This document shows positions 22,253 through 31,852 of a stretch of 32,465 nt of DNA, piece after piece. The position numbers and the translations under genes were made by a program. The DNA is from Seison nebaliae (lineage: Eukaryota; Rotifera; Pararotatoria; Seisonacea; Seisonidae), in the NCBI GenBank assembly GCA_023231475.1, contig JALJEE010000329.1, positions 1 through 32,465 on the forward strand. Direction: 5' to 3'. Every line of letters starts with the position of its first letter. Positions within the stretch are counted from its first letter, which is position 1. The notes beneath the pieces were generated by a model, which was not told the origin of the DNA, did not search any database, and saw nothing but the letters and a program-made list of their open reading frames with translations.

Positions 22253-23383
22253 TCAGAATATTAAGGATTTTATTGATTTCTTCAATTTTCTTGATAGATA
22301 ATTCAGAGACTTCCAAGGACCTGCCGTTACTATTCCTTTCATCGTTTGACCAGTTGACGACGATCGAACAATTTGTTGAATGGAATCTCTTAAAATTAAC
22401 GACATTTGTTGGTCACGTGATAACAATATGAGAATTTCATCCATATCTCGATAGCCTCGATGTGTCAATGATTTGGTGCGATAAGCGAGACCGTTTCGTG
22501 ATGATATTCCATATTGATGACAACGTAACCAGATCGTTCTCAACAAATAATTTGGTAATCGTCTAAGACGTTCGTAGATGTTTTCCTCATCGAAATCTTG
22601 AGTGAAAGTGGCGTTCAAAATAAAGTCGGTCGTTTCTTTCTTATTGTTCGATAACAATAATCGTTTCGCATCAGTTGTATTCCATATTAACGATTTATCG
22701 TTCGCTAAAATATTCGAATAAATTTTGAAAATGTTCAATCGATTCGATTGGAGAATTTTCCGAATTTTATGTCGATCTTCTCCCAAACCAGGAATGATCA
22801 TTCGAACGTCGCCGGAATATGATAGAGAAATGATGGTTTCCAATAATTTATCGATTGTAACATCTTCTTCGTCGAGTAACAATAAAAGTGAAGTATCGAT
22901 TGCTGCTTGTAAATTGATGCGTAAGGCAGTGGACAATTCGGAATTACCAGATGACGGTGGAATGATCCATTGGACTGGTTTGTGTAATCGTCCGGCCATA
23001 TACAAATATTGCCATTTGATCAAATCCTGTATCAAATCATAAGTATCGATAACTCCATATTTGATGAGATGACCATTTTCCATTTGTACTAAAGTATTGT
23101 AGAGAACAGCAGCACCATAATATCGTTGGACATTGGTAATTCGTTCACTTCCACTCCATCGTAAAGGAATGGAAGAATAATGAGTTGAATGTAAATTTAA
23201 ATTATGTTCATGAAATTTCTTCGTATCATCAACAACGAAAATGAAATCGATCATATCATTCTTCTTTGGATGATGTTGTTGTTGTTTTGATGGAGTTGTA
23301 GGAAAGACAGCTGATCCATAAGCGAAGGCCGCTCTGAAATTATATTTAAAAGATTGTACGATCTGTCGATAAATGGAAGTCAT
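22253..23383 (-). CDS. TAMM41: Mitochondrial CDP-diacylglycerol synthase (Tam41 family)
   Basis: Phosphatidate cytidylyltransferase of the mitochondrial inner membrane that makes CDP-diacylglycerol for cardiolipin. The ATG at 23383 (MTSIYRQIVQSF) gives 376 residues, intron-free; human is ~316 and yeast ~385. The frame is open further upstream but without another ATG. Family marks are AYGSAVF (nucleotidyltransferase GS motif, residues ~21-27), DMIDFIFVVDD with the metal-binding acidic residues, the HSTHYSSIPL block, KYGVIDTYDLIQDLIKWQYLYMAGRLHKPV, and SYSGDVRM..PGLGEDRHKI with GE..K.I following. All are in the right order and spacing. A loop rich in Gln/His (SKQQQHH) interrupts the first block. 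Confidence 0.9.
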   Translation of the reverse strand: MTSIYRQIVQSFKYNFRAAFAYGSAVFPTTPSKQQQHHPKKNDMIDFIFVVDDTKKFHEHNLNLHSTHYSSIPLRWSGSERITNVQRYYGAAVLYNTLVQMENGHLIKYGVIDTYDLIQDLIKWQYLYMAGRLHKPVQWIIPPSSGNSELSTALRINLQAAIDTSLLLLLDEEDVTIDKLLETIISLSYSGDVRMIIPGLGEDRHKIRKILQSNRLNIFKIYSNILANDKSLIWNTTDAKRLLLSNNKKETTDFILNATFTQDFDEENIYERLRRLPNYLLRTIWLRCHQYGISSRNGLAYRTKSLTHRGYRDMDEILILLSRDQQMSLILRDSIQQIVRSSSTGQTMKGIVTAGPWKSLNYLSRKLKKSIKSLIF

Positions 23384-23799
23384 TATCAACGACAAGAACT
23401 GTACAAATCGTTCATGAAAATAAAAGAGATGTCTCAAACGAACATTTGACGTGAGTGGAGAAAGAAAGAAAGAGAGAGAGAGAGTGTGAGGGAAAAAGAT
23501 TTATTCCAACAGGTCACTCATTTCCGCAAATCTGAACAAAAAGAAAATGAAAAAGAAACAGAAAATTTCATAATAGAATAGAAATGGAAGATAAAGTTAA
23601 TTTGAATAAATAAAAATTTTTTCATGGAAAATCTTTCTCGTCATCGACTATCCGAGAATTCCAGAGAACACATGTATACGAATGAAAATATTTGAAAGGA
23701 GAAGTGAATGGTAAATCATCAACTCGACATATATTTTCGTAGAAACATTTCCATAAATATGGAAATTTTTTCATATTATATCCAGAATCTAAATTGGAA
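23384..23799. other. Short spacer between TAMM41 and VPS45, with a GA microsatellite
   Basis: Both neighbours are on the minus strand, so this holds the VPS45 3' end and the TAMM41 promoter. A purine run made of GAAA then GA repeats, followed by GTGTGAG, lies at about 23459-23490. An open frame reaching 23622 is a shadow of VPS45 introns and exon. Confidence 0.4.
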
Positions 23800-25923
23800 T
23801 CACTTTCTACTATCAGCAAGTACCTCATCGTAAAAACTAAAAAAAAAAGAGAAGATTTCTTATGGGAATCGGACGGAAAAAAAAAGAAACCTTTCATTAT
23901 TATGAATATGATTTCCTCCTAATATTACCTGACAATTAGAACTATCAACATTCTGGTTAAAACGATGTACAGCCAACGACTCTTCATATGTTACACCACC
24001 AACGATAAAAATGATGATTTCCTTCGGTCTAATTAAAAAAAATATTGATTGGAAAGAAATTCTATAAAATTAAAACGAACTTAAAATTCGTGTTTGATAA
24101 CGAGAAATTATCGGTGACAAATGGATAATTTTTTAAAGATAATTTCCCTCTCCAAATCGAATCCATTATCGTAGTGATGAGAGGCTGATGTTGAAGCAAT
24201 GCATTCTCTACACCCTAGATATGAATAGAAAAAAATGGGAAAAATTACAAAAAAGGTCAATTTAATGATGTTAATTATCGAATTTGAACTTTTAATCCTT
24301 TAATGATTTTCTTTGCTCGATTAACAGTGAATGATTTCAAGAAGATATCCGATTGTCTTGACTTCTTCCCACCATAACTAACGATATGTTTCATGACCTA
24401 AGAAATGTGTTGAAAGTTAAAATATTTTGAGAATGTTCAATAAGAAGAATAATATAACGTCCATATATCGTTCGTCGAGTTGTCGTGCACGTAAAGTTTG
24501 AGCAAAATTGTTTAATTGAGAATTCTCATTCTCATATCTCAACGAATAAATACTAAGAATATTTGTGATATCGGATTGTCGAAGAATGTCCTTCATCTCC
24601 TTCTTTCCACCTTTCTCGATATCGGTCGATATATTCACATTATCATCATCTCCAATTTGTGACGTGGTTGTTGTTGTTGTTGTTGTTGATTTTTGTAAAT
24701 TCAATTTTAATAATTCTTTAATTTTCGAATTGATATCTTGTTGATCTCCATCTGATGCCAATTGTTGTTCCAATTCGGAGACGGACAATAATGAAAATTT
24801 CTGAACTAAATTCGACAATTCACTCACTAAATTGACGTGTCGTGCCACCGTTCCAGAGAGACGTTTATATTCAGGAAAGTCTTGTATGAATTTTTTCATA
24901 TCTTGAATACTCTCCACTTTCTCTTGTTGTTGATGTTTTCTCTCGTAGAATTTCATGAAATTACTGATATTCGTTCCGATCTCTCCAAAATCCAGATACA
25001 TATTCTTCTCATAAAACTCGTCATTTAATGAACTGAGAACGATTTCTGGTGTGTCGGGATTATTGAGAACGACACGATTATTTTTAATAGTGAGTAGATT
25101 GTGTACCATTGCTTGATATGTCCATTGATTGAGTAATGGAGTCACAGTATCTTCTTTGCGATCGATAATGAGAATTAATGATTTTTTCGAATGATCATTA
25201 TTTGATTTGTCGTTTGGTTTGAATAAATTTGAATGTCGATTCATGAGATGATTGAGAGAGATAGCTAACGATTTGCATGATGGTGACGATTCTTGATATC
25301 TGATCAATGCACTTCGATTTAATGATAATAATATGGAGAATAATCCGAAGCAAGTCCTCTTCTGATAATTAGCCGTCCACTCACCAAATTGACGACATAA
25401 TGGAATGTTCAATGTAAATAGATGTGGCGACACTGAATAATAATCGGCGTGTAATTGCATCACATTCCTCACCACTTCGTATTCGTCATGTTCGGCGAAT
25501 TTCCGAATATATTCCATCTCGATAACATTTGAAAAATCTAAAACGTTCAAATTTCATAAATAAAAGAAATAACTGAAAAATTAAACAGATATAATATGAA
25601 TCATATTTGGGTTGTGCTAATTCGGTGCACAAATGATGAATGTTCTGATCAGTCGGACGTATGAAACACAGACATTTCATTCCACGAATAACGTCTCTGT
25701 TCGGTTTGGAGATGAGATCGAATAAGAAAATCTCTTTCGATATCAATTCCGATTGACTGTAAACGAGTGAAACGATACCAATCTGACGTCAACAATTAAT
25801 CGTCTAAATTAAATAAATAAAAGAACGAACTGTTTCCTCGTCCATGAGGAGAACCTTCATTCCATTACCACATTGTGTATAAATGAGTTTGATGTATTCC
25901 CTAATCGCATCAATCAAATTCAT
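23800..25923 (-). CDS. VPS45: VPS45, Sec1/Munc18-family vesicle fusion regulator
   Basis: SM protein that works with syntaxin-type SNAREs in traffic to endosomes. Exons are 25923-25831, 25782-25587, 25537-24459, 24397-24290, 24214-24081, 24028-23891 and 23836-23800; all six introns (45-76 nt, donors GTTCGT, GTTTAA, GTTATA, GTTCAA, GTTCGT, GTTTCT) keep phase, total 594 residues (human 570). Each exon matches the family: GNGMKVLLMDEET; SLVYSQSELI..E.FLFD; CFIRPTDQNI; the long middle with PLLNQWTYQAMVH, NNMYLDFGEIG and SGTVARHV; SYGGKKSRQSDIF; GVENALLQHQPL; KEIIIFIVGGVTYEESLAVH; VILGGNHIHNNESF; ending YDEVLADSRK. A Thr-run encoded by a GTT-type repeat on the plus strand (about 24666-24688) is a local expansion. 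Start is 235 bp from the WDR12 start on the other strand. Confidence 0.95.
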
Positions 25924-26158
25924 TTTTTCAAACACAAAATCTTCTTTTCCAACTCATCAAATCCGTTTATCTATAAGTTGTTATTTTCCTCTCGTGAGAA
26001 CGAATTGAAAGGAAATCTTTTCTTGTTGGAGGTATTTTTATTGAAATTTAATTTCTTCCCACTCCCATGAACTACTCGAATGGCAACAAAAAAATTTATT
26101 TTCTCTTATTTTTTTCAATTTTGAAATTACAAAAATTTTTGGCTTCACATCGAAAATC
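25924..26158. promoter_or_regulatory. Shared divergent promoter region of VPS45 and WDR12
   Basis: Only 235 bp separate the two start codons, which point away from each other, so both promoters must lie here or overlap the first exons. No TATA-like element stands out against the AT-rich background. Confidence 0.5.
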
Positions 26159-27770
26159 ATGTGTGGGGAAAAATCGGATGATAATTCATCATTACTTCAA
26201 ATATCTTTCAAGACTACTGACGACAAGTTGATATTTTTTCTACTTCATTTTCTTCTAATTTCTCTTTCATAGATTACAAGTGAATTCTGATGCCATTGCG
26301 GTGCCAGGAATATTCACCACAAAAAATTTCGATGAATTAATTCAGAAACTTCGTTCCACATCATCCAACGACCAAATACAATTAATTCAATTCAATTATT
26401 TTATTAAAGAAATTCCTATTGAAAATAATTTTCCTTTTATCGATTTTTTGAAGAAGAATGAAATTCCTGTGGAATTAATTACAGAAATACATTATGAAAT
26501 CAAAAAAGATATAAAAGTAGATAATCGAATAAAGACGAATGATTGGATCTCTTCTATTCATTCACTTGATTCTTTAATACTCTGCGCTCTCTATGATAAT
26601 AGTGTATTGTTATTGAATGAGAAAGGAGAATATATCGCCACAGCAACTGGTCATCGAGCGGCTGTCAAATGTGTGAAATGGATAGATAATCATCAGCATG
26701 ACGGTAATATGTCAGGAGAATTTATCTCATCTTCTGATGATGGTAATTCCATCGTATGGAAATGGAATTGTATGTCTAATTCATCAGACGAAGATGAAAA
26801 TATGGAATTGTCTTCTACGAAATACAAAAACGATTTCCAATCACTTAATGTCTGTAAAGGACATACTAAATCGGTTTTAACTTGTTCGTTCGCCCACAAT
26901 AATAGTGATCGAGCATATCGTAAATTGGTGACCGGTGGTTATGACAGAACGATAAAATTATGGAATATCGGTTTAATTTTTAATTTTAATATCTCATTTG
27001 AAAATTATTAAAAAAAAATTTAAAAAAATTTAAATTTATTTGATTATTTAAAGACTTTTTCGACGAGAAAGTTGAAGAATCATCAGCGAAAAAGAAGAAG
27101 AAAGATATCGATATTGGAACGATTGTTTCAATTTTATTTTCAATTTTCCATCTTATTCTTTTAGAGACCTTTAATTACATTAGATGGACACAATGATGCA
27201 ATCACCTGTTTACAATGGACATCGAATAATTCGAATAAATTATATTCTACCTCATTGGATCAGTCGATGAAGATGTGGGATATCGAAGAATGTAAGACAC
27301 TTCAAACAATCGTCTACTTTTATTTTCATTTGTCTTCCATAATCAAATTTCTTCTAGCGCAAATTACAAGGACTATTATGTCTAGATGAAAAACATAATG
27401 AAATATTAGTGGGTGCTACTGATGGGAAAATTCGATTATTAGACATGCGTGCAAATGAAGCTGTCAATTTCTTCGTTTCCAATGAACAAATTTTTACGTC
27501 ACATCGAAATTTTGTGTCAAGTGTAAAATGGTTTAGAAACGAAGATAATCAATTCCTGTCTGGTTCATATGATGGACAAGTGAAAATTTGGGATAAAAGA
27601 AAGTTTTTTGTTTTAATAAAAAAAAATTTTATTTTACTATTTTTAGTCGAAAGAAACCTCTGTCCAACATCATCGGACATGAAGGAAAAGTTTTGAGTGT
27701 GGAATCGAATAAAAATGATAAAATATTCAGTGGAGGCGACGACTGTTTCCTTCACATGTACTCCAAATGA
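26159..27770 (+). CDS. WDR12: WDR12/Ytm1, ribosome biogenesis WD-repeat protein
   Basis: Component of the PeBoW complex needed for maturation of the large ribosomal subunit in the nucleolus. Exons are 26159-26226, 26273-26970, 27054-27124, 27165-27311, 27358-27602 and 27647-27770, 450 residues (human 423), introns 40-83 nt with donors GTTGAT, GTTTAA, GTTTCA, GTCTAC, GTTTTT. The first exon gives SFKTTDDK and joins to LQVNSDAIAVPG, matching the N-terminal NLE domain. Then DDWISSIHS-like NDWISSIHSLDSL opens the WD propeller: blades include GHRAAVKCVKWI, GHTKSVLTCSFAH ending TGGYDRTIKLWN, GHNDAITCLQW ending SLDQSMKMWD, GATDGKIRLLD, FVSSVKW ending SGSYDGQVKIWD, and GHEGKVLSVES ending SGGDDCFLHMY. 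The third exon adds a lysine-rich loop (AKKKKKDI), as in relatives. Ends 30 bp from the next gene's stop. Confidence 0.94.
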
Positions 27771-27800
27771 ACAGAATTTTATTTAAATTTTTTTATGTAA

Positions 27801-28793
27801 CTAAGAAATTGTTGTTTCGTTTTGTCTCGTTGAATATTCAGAGAAATTAAAATCAGTTTCATTATTGAATTCATTATCATCCATTACTATTTTATTTCCA
27901 TGAAGTATTCCATATTTTCTTAACTCATGATGTTCCCAGAACTCGTAAAAATATGACGATCGATGGTTTGGAATTTCCGATTGTTTATTTCTCATAAATT
28001 TTATCGTATCGTCAATCCAACCAATATATCGATGAATTGATGTAAATATAGTTATCATCCGATGATTTTTTGTCATAGTTCCAATGGCGGAAAAACGACC
28101 ATATTTATTGCCACAAAATATTGGACCAGTCGGGTCAACCATCTTTGACGCTTTCCACCAACTTCCTCCCAATACACATAATTTATTTTGTTGATTCTTT
28201 CCGAATTGATCACAAATAAAATTGGAGACAATTTTAACATAACGATCTTTTAATATCCATCCTTTTTTCTCGTCAGCCACCCAACTAGCTATCCAACATT
28301 TCTTCGAAAATTGATGATTCTCATAAGCTTTCGGTAAACAAATTGGCATATTCGACGACTTTTTAGTTAGCCTTAAAATCGCTATATCATTATCAAAAGT
28401 TTCAATATCGAAATTTTCATGCACATACATATCGACAATTCCATAAGTTTTATTTTGGGAGAATTTCGATTTGATTCCATCCATCACCACTGTCATTGAC
28501 GTAATGTCCACTTCATATTTTGTTACTAAGTTCATCAGACAATGAGCTCCAGTCAAAACAAACTGTTCACTGATGAGTAAACCTCCACAAATATTCACTC
28601 GATTTATTTGAACAGATACGACCCACGGCCATTTTCCTTCTGTAACGAAATTTCCACGAACAATACTGTGATCAAAGAAACGGTTACAATTTCTTCCCAA
28701 ATTAACAATGCCGCATGTGGTAGAAAGAGTCGATAGAGGATCGATAATTAAATTGAAAAGAATAAAAAATAAGAAATTTTTGAGTTTTCCCAT
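27801..28793 (-). CDS. Secreted trypsin-like (S1) protease homologue, catalytic Ser lost
   Basis: 330 residues, single exon, with a signal peptide (MGKLKNFLFFILFNLII). The chymotrypsin fold is clear: IVRGNFVTEGKWPWVVSV, CGGLLISEQFVLTGAHC and FDNDIAILRL. The catalytic His84 and Asp136 are kept. At the nucleophile site the GDSGGP motif reads VDPTGP, so the serine (residue ~221) is proline and the enzyme cannot be a serine protease. The residue before the usual activation cleavage (IVGG) is Ser, not Arg or Lys, so trypsin-like activation is also unlikely. A hydrophilic C-terminal extension of ~50 residues follows the fold. It lies in tandem with the next gene and resembles the inactivated protease paralogues described in scabies mites, which are reported to interfere with host complement. 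That role is known for the family and only inferred here. Confidence 0.85.
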   Translation of the reverse strand: MGKLKNFLFFILFNLIIDPLSTLSTTCGIVNLGRNCNRFFDHSIVRGNFVTEGKWPWVVSVQINRVNICGGLLISEQFVLTGAHCLMNLVTKYEVDITSMTVVMDGIKSKFSQNKTYGIVDMYVHENFDIETFDNDIAILRLTKKSSNMPICLPKAYENHQFSKKCWIASWVADEKKGWILKDRYVKIVSNFICDQFGKNQQNKLCVLGGSWWKASKMVDPTGPIFCGNKYGRFSAIGTMTKNHRMITIFTSIHRYIGWIDDTIKFMRNKQSEIPNHRSSYFYEFWEHHELRKYGILHGNKIVMDDNEFNNETDFNFSEYSTRQNETTIS

Positions 28794-28851
28794 TTTTATT
28801 ATGATTCAGATGGAAATTAGAAAATATTAATTGTTTAAATTTCTTCATTTC

Positions 28852-29709
28852 TCAATTTCTTTCAAGTGATAAACTGACGTGCATTATATGATCCCAATAT
28901 TTCTGGAAATACGGAGATTTTCGAAAATCAATTATTGGTCCTGATCGATCCACATAATTAATTATTGATTCGATCCATTTTAAATAATCGATAACTCGAA
29001 AAAATATCAACATATTATCTGTATTGTTAGAGAGAATTCCTATGAGAGTATAATGTCCATTTTTCAATGGAAACATTATCGGTCCGCCAAAATCTGAAGG
29101 TGTTGGATGATAATTCTCCACAAAAGAACAAAAAATATGATTATCATTTTTCTTTTGATTATGTGCTTTCCGACAAATATAACTGTCATAAATGGTCATT
29201 TTCTTCTGTTTCAAATGAAATTCATGTTCTTCGTCCTTCTTTCGTTGCCAACTCAAAAACCAACAGCCATCTCTTTTCATGACATAATCTCGAACATGTG
29301 GTAAACAAACCGGCATTTTCTCAGTATCATATTGAACACGTAACAGAATTAATTCATTAGTTCGATTAGTAGTCGGATAATGAAACATATCTACTACAGT
29401 ATTATTCTGATTATTTGTGGAATTTATAGTTATTTCTCCTAGTAGGACCGTTATTCTTCGGATGTCAATCATCATATCATCTCTCTTAACACAATTCTCA
29501 CTAGTTAGTATTAATTGTTTACTAATTATCACTCCTCCACATACGTGGAATCCATCGATTTGAATAGATATCATCCAATCCCATTCTTTATGGAAACTCC
29601 TTTTACCCTCAAATTGACCACATTTTAAAGGTAGACCATTCCCTACTAAAATGACGAACGAAAAAATTAAGAATATTTTATGAAAATTGTATAAATAGTG
29701 GATCCTCAT
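28852..29709 (-). CDS. Secreted trypsin-like (S1) protease homologue, all three catalytic residues lost
   Basis: 285 residues, single exon, signal peptide in the first ~25 residues. Same fold as its downstream neighbour: CGGVIISKQLILTSENC, LILLRV, MPVCLPH and DFGGPIMF. The catalytic His is Asn (Asn72 in SENC), Asp is Glu (Glu119 in NEL) and Ser is Phe (Phe207 in SDFGGP). The IVGG activation terminus is absent. Frame, disulfide cysteines and signal peptide are intact, so this looks like a kept non-enzymatic protein and not a decaying pseudogene. The two genes are 58 bp apart, both on the minus strand, and likely arose by tandem duplication followed by strong divergence. Confidence 0.83.
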   Translation of the reverse strand: MRIHYLYNFHKIFLIFSFVILVGNGLPLKCGQFEGKRSFHKEWDWMISIQIDGFHVCGGVIISKQLILTSENCVKRDDMMIDIRRITVLLGEITINSTNNQNNTVVDMFHYPTTNRTNELILLRVQYDTEKMPVCLPHVRDYVMKRDGCWFLSWQRKKDEEHEFHLKQKKMTIYDSYICRKAHNQKKNDNHIFCSFVENYHPTPSDFGGPIMFPLKNGHYTLIGILSNNTDNMLIFFRVIDYLKWIESIINYVDRSGPIIDFRKSPYFQKYWDHIMHVSLSLERN

Positions 29710-30130
29710 TGTTTTAACGTCGAATGATTTAGATTTTAACTAATAAAAAATGTCATTGTTCAACATTTAACTCAATCTCATATTCCTTTTTTGAAAAGAT
29801 TTCAAATATAAAAAAATTTTCCCGATCTTTATGTAAACACTTCAAAAACATGAACACAAAATATTCCATTCATTCGACTGTCATTTATCGCTAAAAATAC
29901 AATGACAATTATGAATGAGATTGATACTATTAGATTCACCCCAAATTACTTTGCCCCCCCAAAAAAAAAAATTGAAGAGAAAAATAAGATTTTAAGGGGT
30001 TTTTCCTCATTGAAAATAAGCGAACTAGGGTTCATTCGAAAGAGCATAAAATTCTCTTTCGAATGCATATCATATCATCTAAAAAAATTCAATATTAATA
30101 TTAAAATTTTAGGATACAAGTTGGACTTTT
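29710..30130. other. Protease-cluster upstream region and left flank of inverted repeat
   Basis: AT-rich. A C7-A10 run lies at about 29955-29971. A perfect 12-bp inverted repeat (CATTCGAAAGAG at 30033-30044, CTCTTTCGAATG at 30054-30065, 9-nt loop) is present. An open frame at 29902-30216 covers this flank but has no recognisable protein character, and it does not contain the missing 5' half of the mL54-like gene. Confidence 0.4.
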
Positions 30131-30780
30131 ATTTTTTTTCGATTTCAAAAAATTCAACTATTTTGAATTGCTGTGCGCTAGATGTTACTTATCCAAATTT
30201 GATAAGTCAGGCATAATTAGATAGCCACGTTCAAGTTCTATTGCCAAAAAATTTTTTGAGTTAAAATTTTAATTTTTAAATAGAAATTAAGGCATTTTTT
30301 AAAGGTAACTTTTGTCAAATTTCCTTCAATTTTTCTATATTTTTAGAACTCATTAAGGGAATAAAATCCAGACACATCGCCGTAAAATCTTGTCATATCA
30401 GGAAATTTCTACTTTTTATTCCTACATTAAGAAATTCCTATATGTCGTAAAGAGAAAAACTACATGTGTCTGGATTTTATTCTCTTAATTATTTTTATTA
30501 TTATTTATTAATTAAAACTCCCGTCGATATAAATCAGAAAAATAAGATCTTAATGAGTTCTAAAAATATAGAAAAATTGAAGGACATTTGACAAAAGTTA
30601 CCTTTGAAAAATGCCTTAATTTCTATTTAAAAATTAAAATTTTAACTCAAAAATATAGATTTGGCAATAGAACTTGAACGTGGCTATCTAATGATGCCCG
30701 ACTTATCAAATTTGGATAAGTAACACCTAGCGCACAGCAATTCAAAATAGTTGAATTTTTTGAAATCGAAAAAAAAAAAA
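30131..30780. mobile_element. Long inverted-repeat (foldback/MITE-like) element
   Basis: About 650 bp. The left arm (~30131-30377) is the near-perfect reverse complement of the right arm (~30464-30780). For example TTCAACTATTTTGAATTGCTGTG on the left is mirrored by CACAGCAATTCAAAATAGTTGAA on the right. The inner end of the stem is an 18-bp perfect repeat (30360-30377 / 30464-30481). The right arm carries a ~60-bp AT-rich insert (about 30490-30548) that the left lacks. No transposase is encoded. Outer ends are T-rich/A-rich, so target-site duplications cannot be read off. Confidence 0.8.
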
Positions 30781-30986
30781 TTCCATCCAAGAATGAATAT
30801 CCAGATTGGTTAAGAACGTTGCTTACCGATGTCGTTTCGTTTGAAGAAATTGAAAAGAAAATTTATGAGGAAGAAAATAAAGAGAAAAAAGATGAAATGT
30901 TATTAAACTATTACACAAAATTTATGGGTATCCAAAGAAGTAGATATAATCGATTATATCGAGGAAAATTAAAAGGGAAAAAATAA
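30781..30986 (+). CDS. MRPL54: Mitochondrial ribosomal protein mL54-like, 3' part only
   Basis: The last ~68 codons of a protein component of the mitochondrial large ribosomal subunit. The frame reads IPSKNEYPDWL, then a helical acidic stretch (FEEIEKKIYEEENKEKK), then QRSRYNRLYRGKLKGKK and a stop at 30984-30986. Human mL54 ends in the same order: a EYPEWL motif, a short helix, and a basic NIWRHNRL..KNK tail. The family match runs right up to the edge of the inverted repeat; the frame continues open into its right arm as far as 30720 without an ATG. No 5' exon is visible on the left side of the repeat. The gene is therefore either split by the element lying in an intron, or truncated by it. 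Confidence 0.6.
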
Positions 30987-31852
30987 ATAAACTCGAAACA
31001 TCTTTCAGTCCATTCGCCATTCTATTACTCACTATCTAATTTCTTATTATTCGAACATTGTGCTACTTTTTGAAATAATATTTCCATCAACTTTGTAACC
31101 AAAGTATTTATGTCGATGAATTTTTTTACGATGAATCGATGAAATATGATTATGTAGAAAATGAGCAGTGAAATTGTGATTTTTCGTATAAAAGTTTGCC
31201 CAACTATTAGTTTAGCTCTAGTACCTCTAAGTTAATACCTAATAATTTCAATGTCGTCGAATAATACTGACCAACAATTGTATCCTGTTAGACATCCCAG
31301 TTAATGCGAAAGAATAGAATTAATGAAGCTGTTCTTATTACCTCCAATTTCAATTATCCTATTTTCTTTTTAATTTCCCCAGAGGAAATTATAAATAAAA
31401 AAAATAGATAGATTAATTACAAATTTATATTAAATAAATTATTTTTTCTAACAAAGTCTATTATCTTTTGTAAGTCTCTATTTTGACATTTGTGTTGTAA
31501 ATATAAATTAATTTTAAAAAAATACGTTTTTTTATTATTTTTGAAAACTGAGAAAATAATTTATAGAATATAAAGTAGTATTAGTAATATACGTATACGT
31601 ATAATGTTAATTAATCTTAATTTCCTACAGTAGTAATAATTCTGAGACACTTTTGGTTTTTTCTTGGTATTTTATCTGTTAAAATAAAAAATCGTGATTC
31701 GAAAATAAATGATGAAAATAACTTATTTCCTTTATTCTCTTTGATTGATGGACAGCCGAAAATCGAAGCGCACATTGGTACCCAGTGAAATTTCGTTGAA
31801 CCTTTGAATCACCGAGATTTAACAACAATTATTTAACTTCCCATTTCTTTAT
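30987..31852. other. AT-rich intergenic stretch
   Basis: No coding frame of note. The first part is the likely 3' end of the mL54-like gene. The last ~110 bases (from ~31745) become less AT-rich and lead into the structured island. Confidence 0.4.

Noticed and set aside
29902-30216. 104-codon plus-strand ORF as a gene or the 5' part of mL54
   Set aside because: Composition is Lys/Phe/Ile-rich noise, it runs into the inverted repeat, and shows no mL54 or other family feature.
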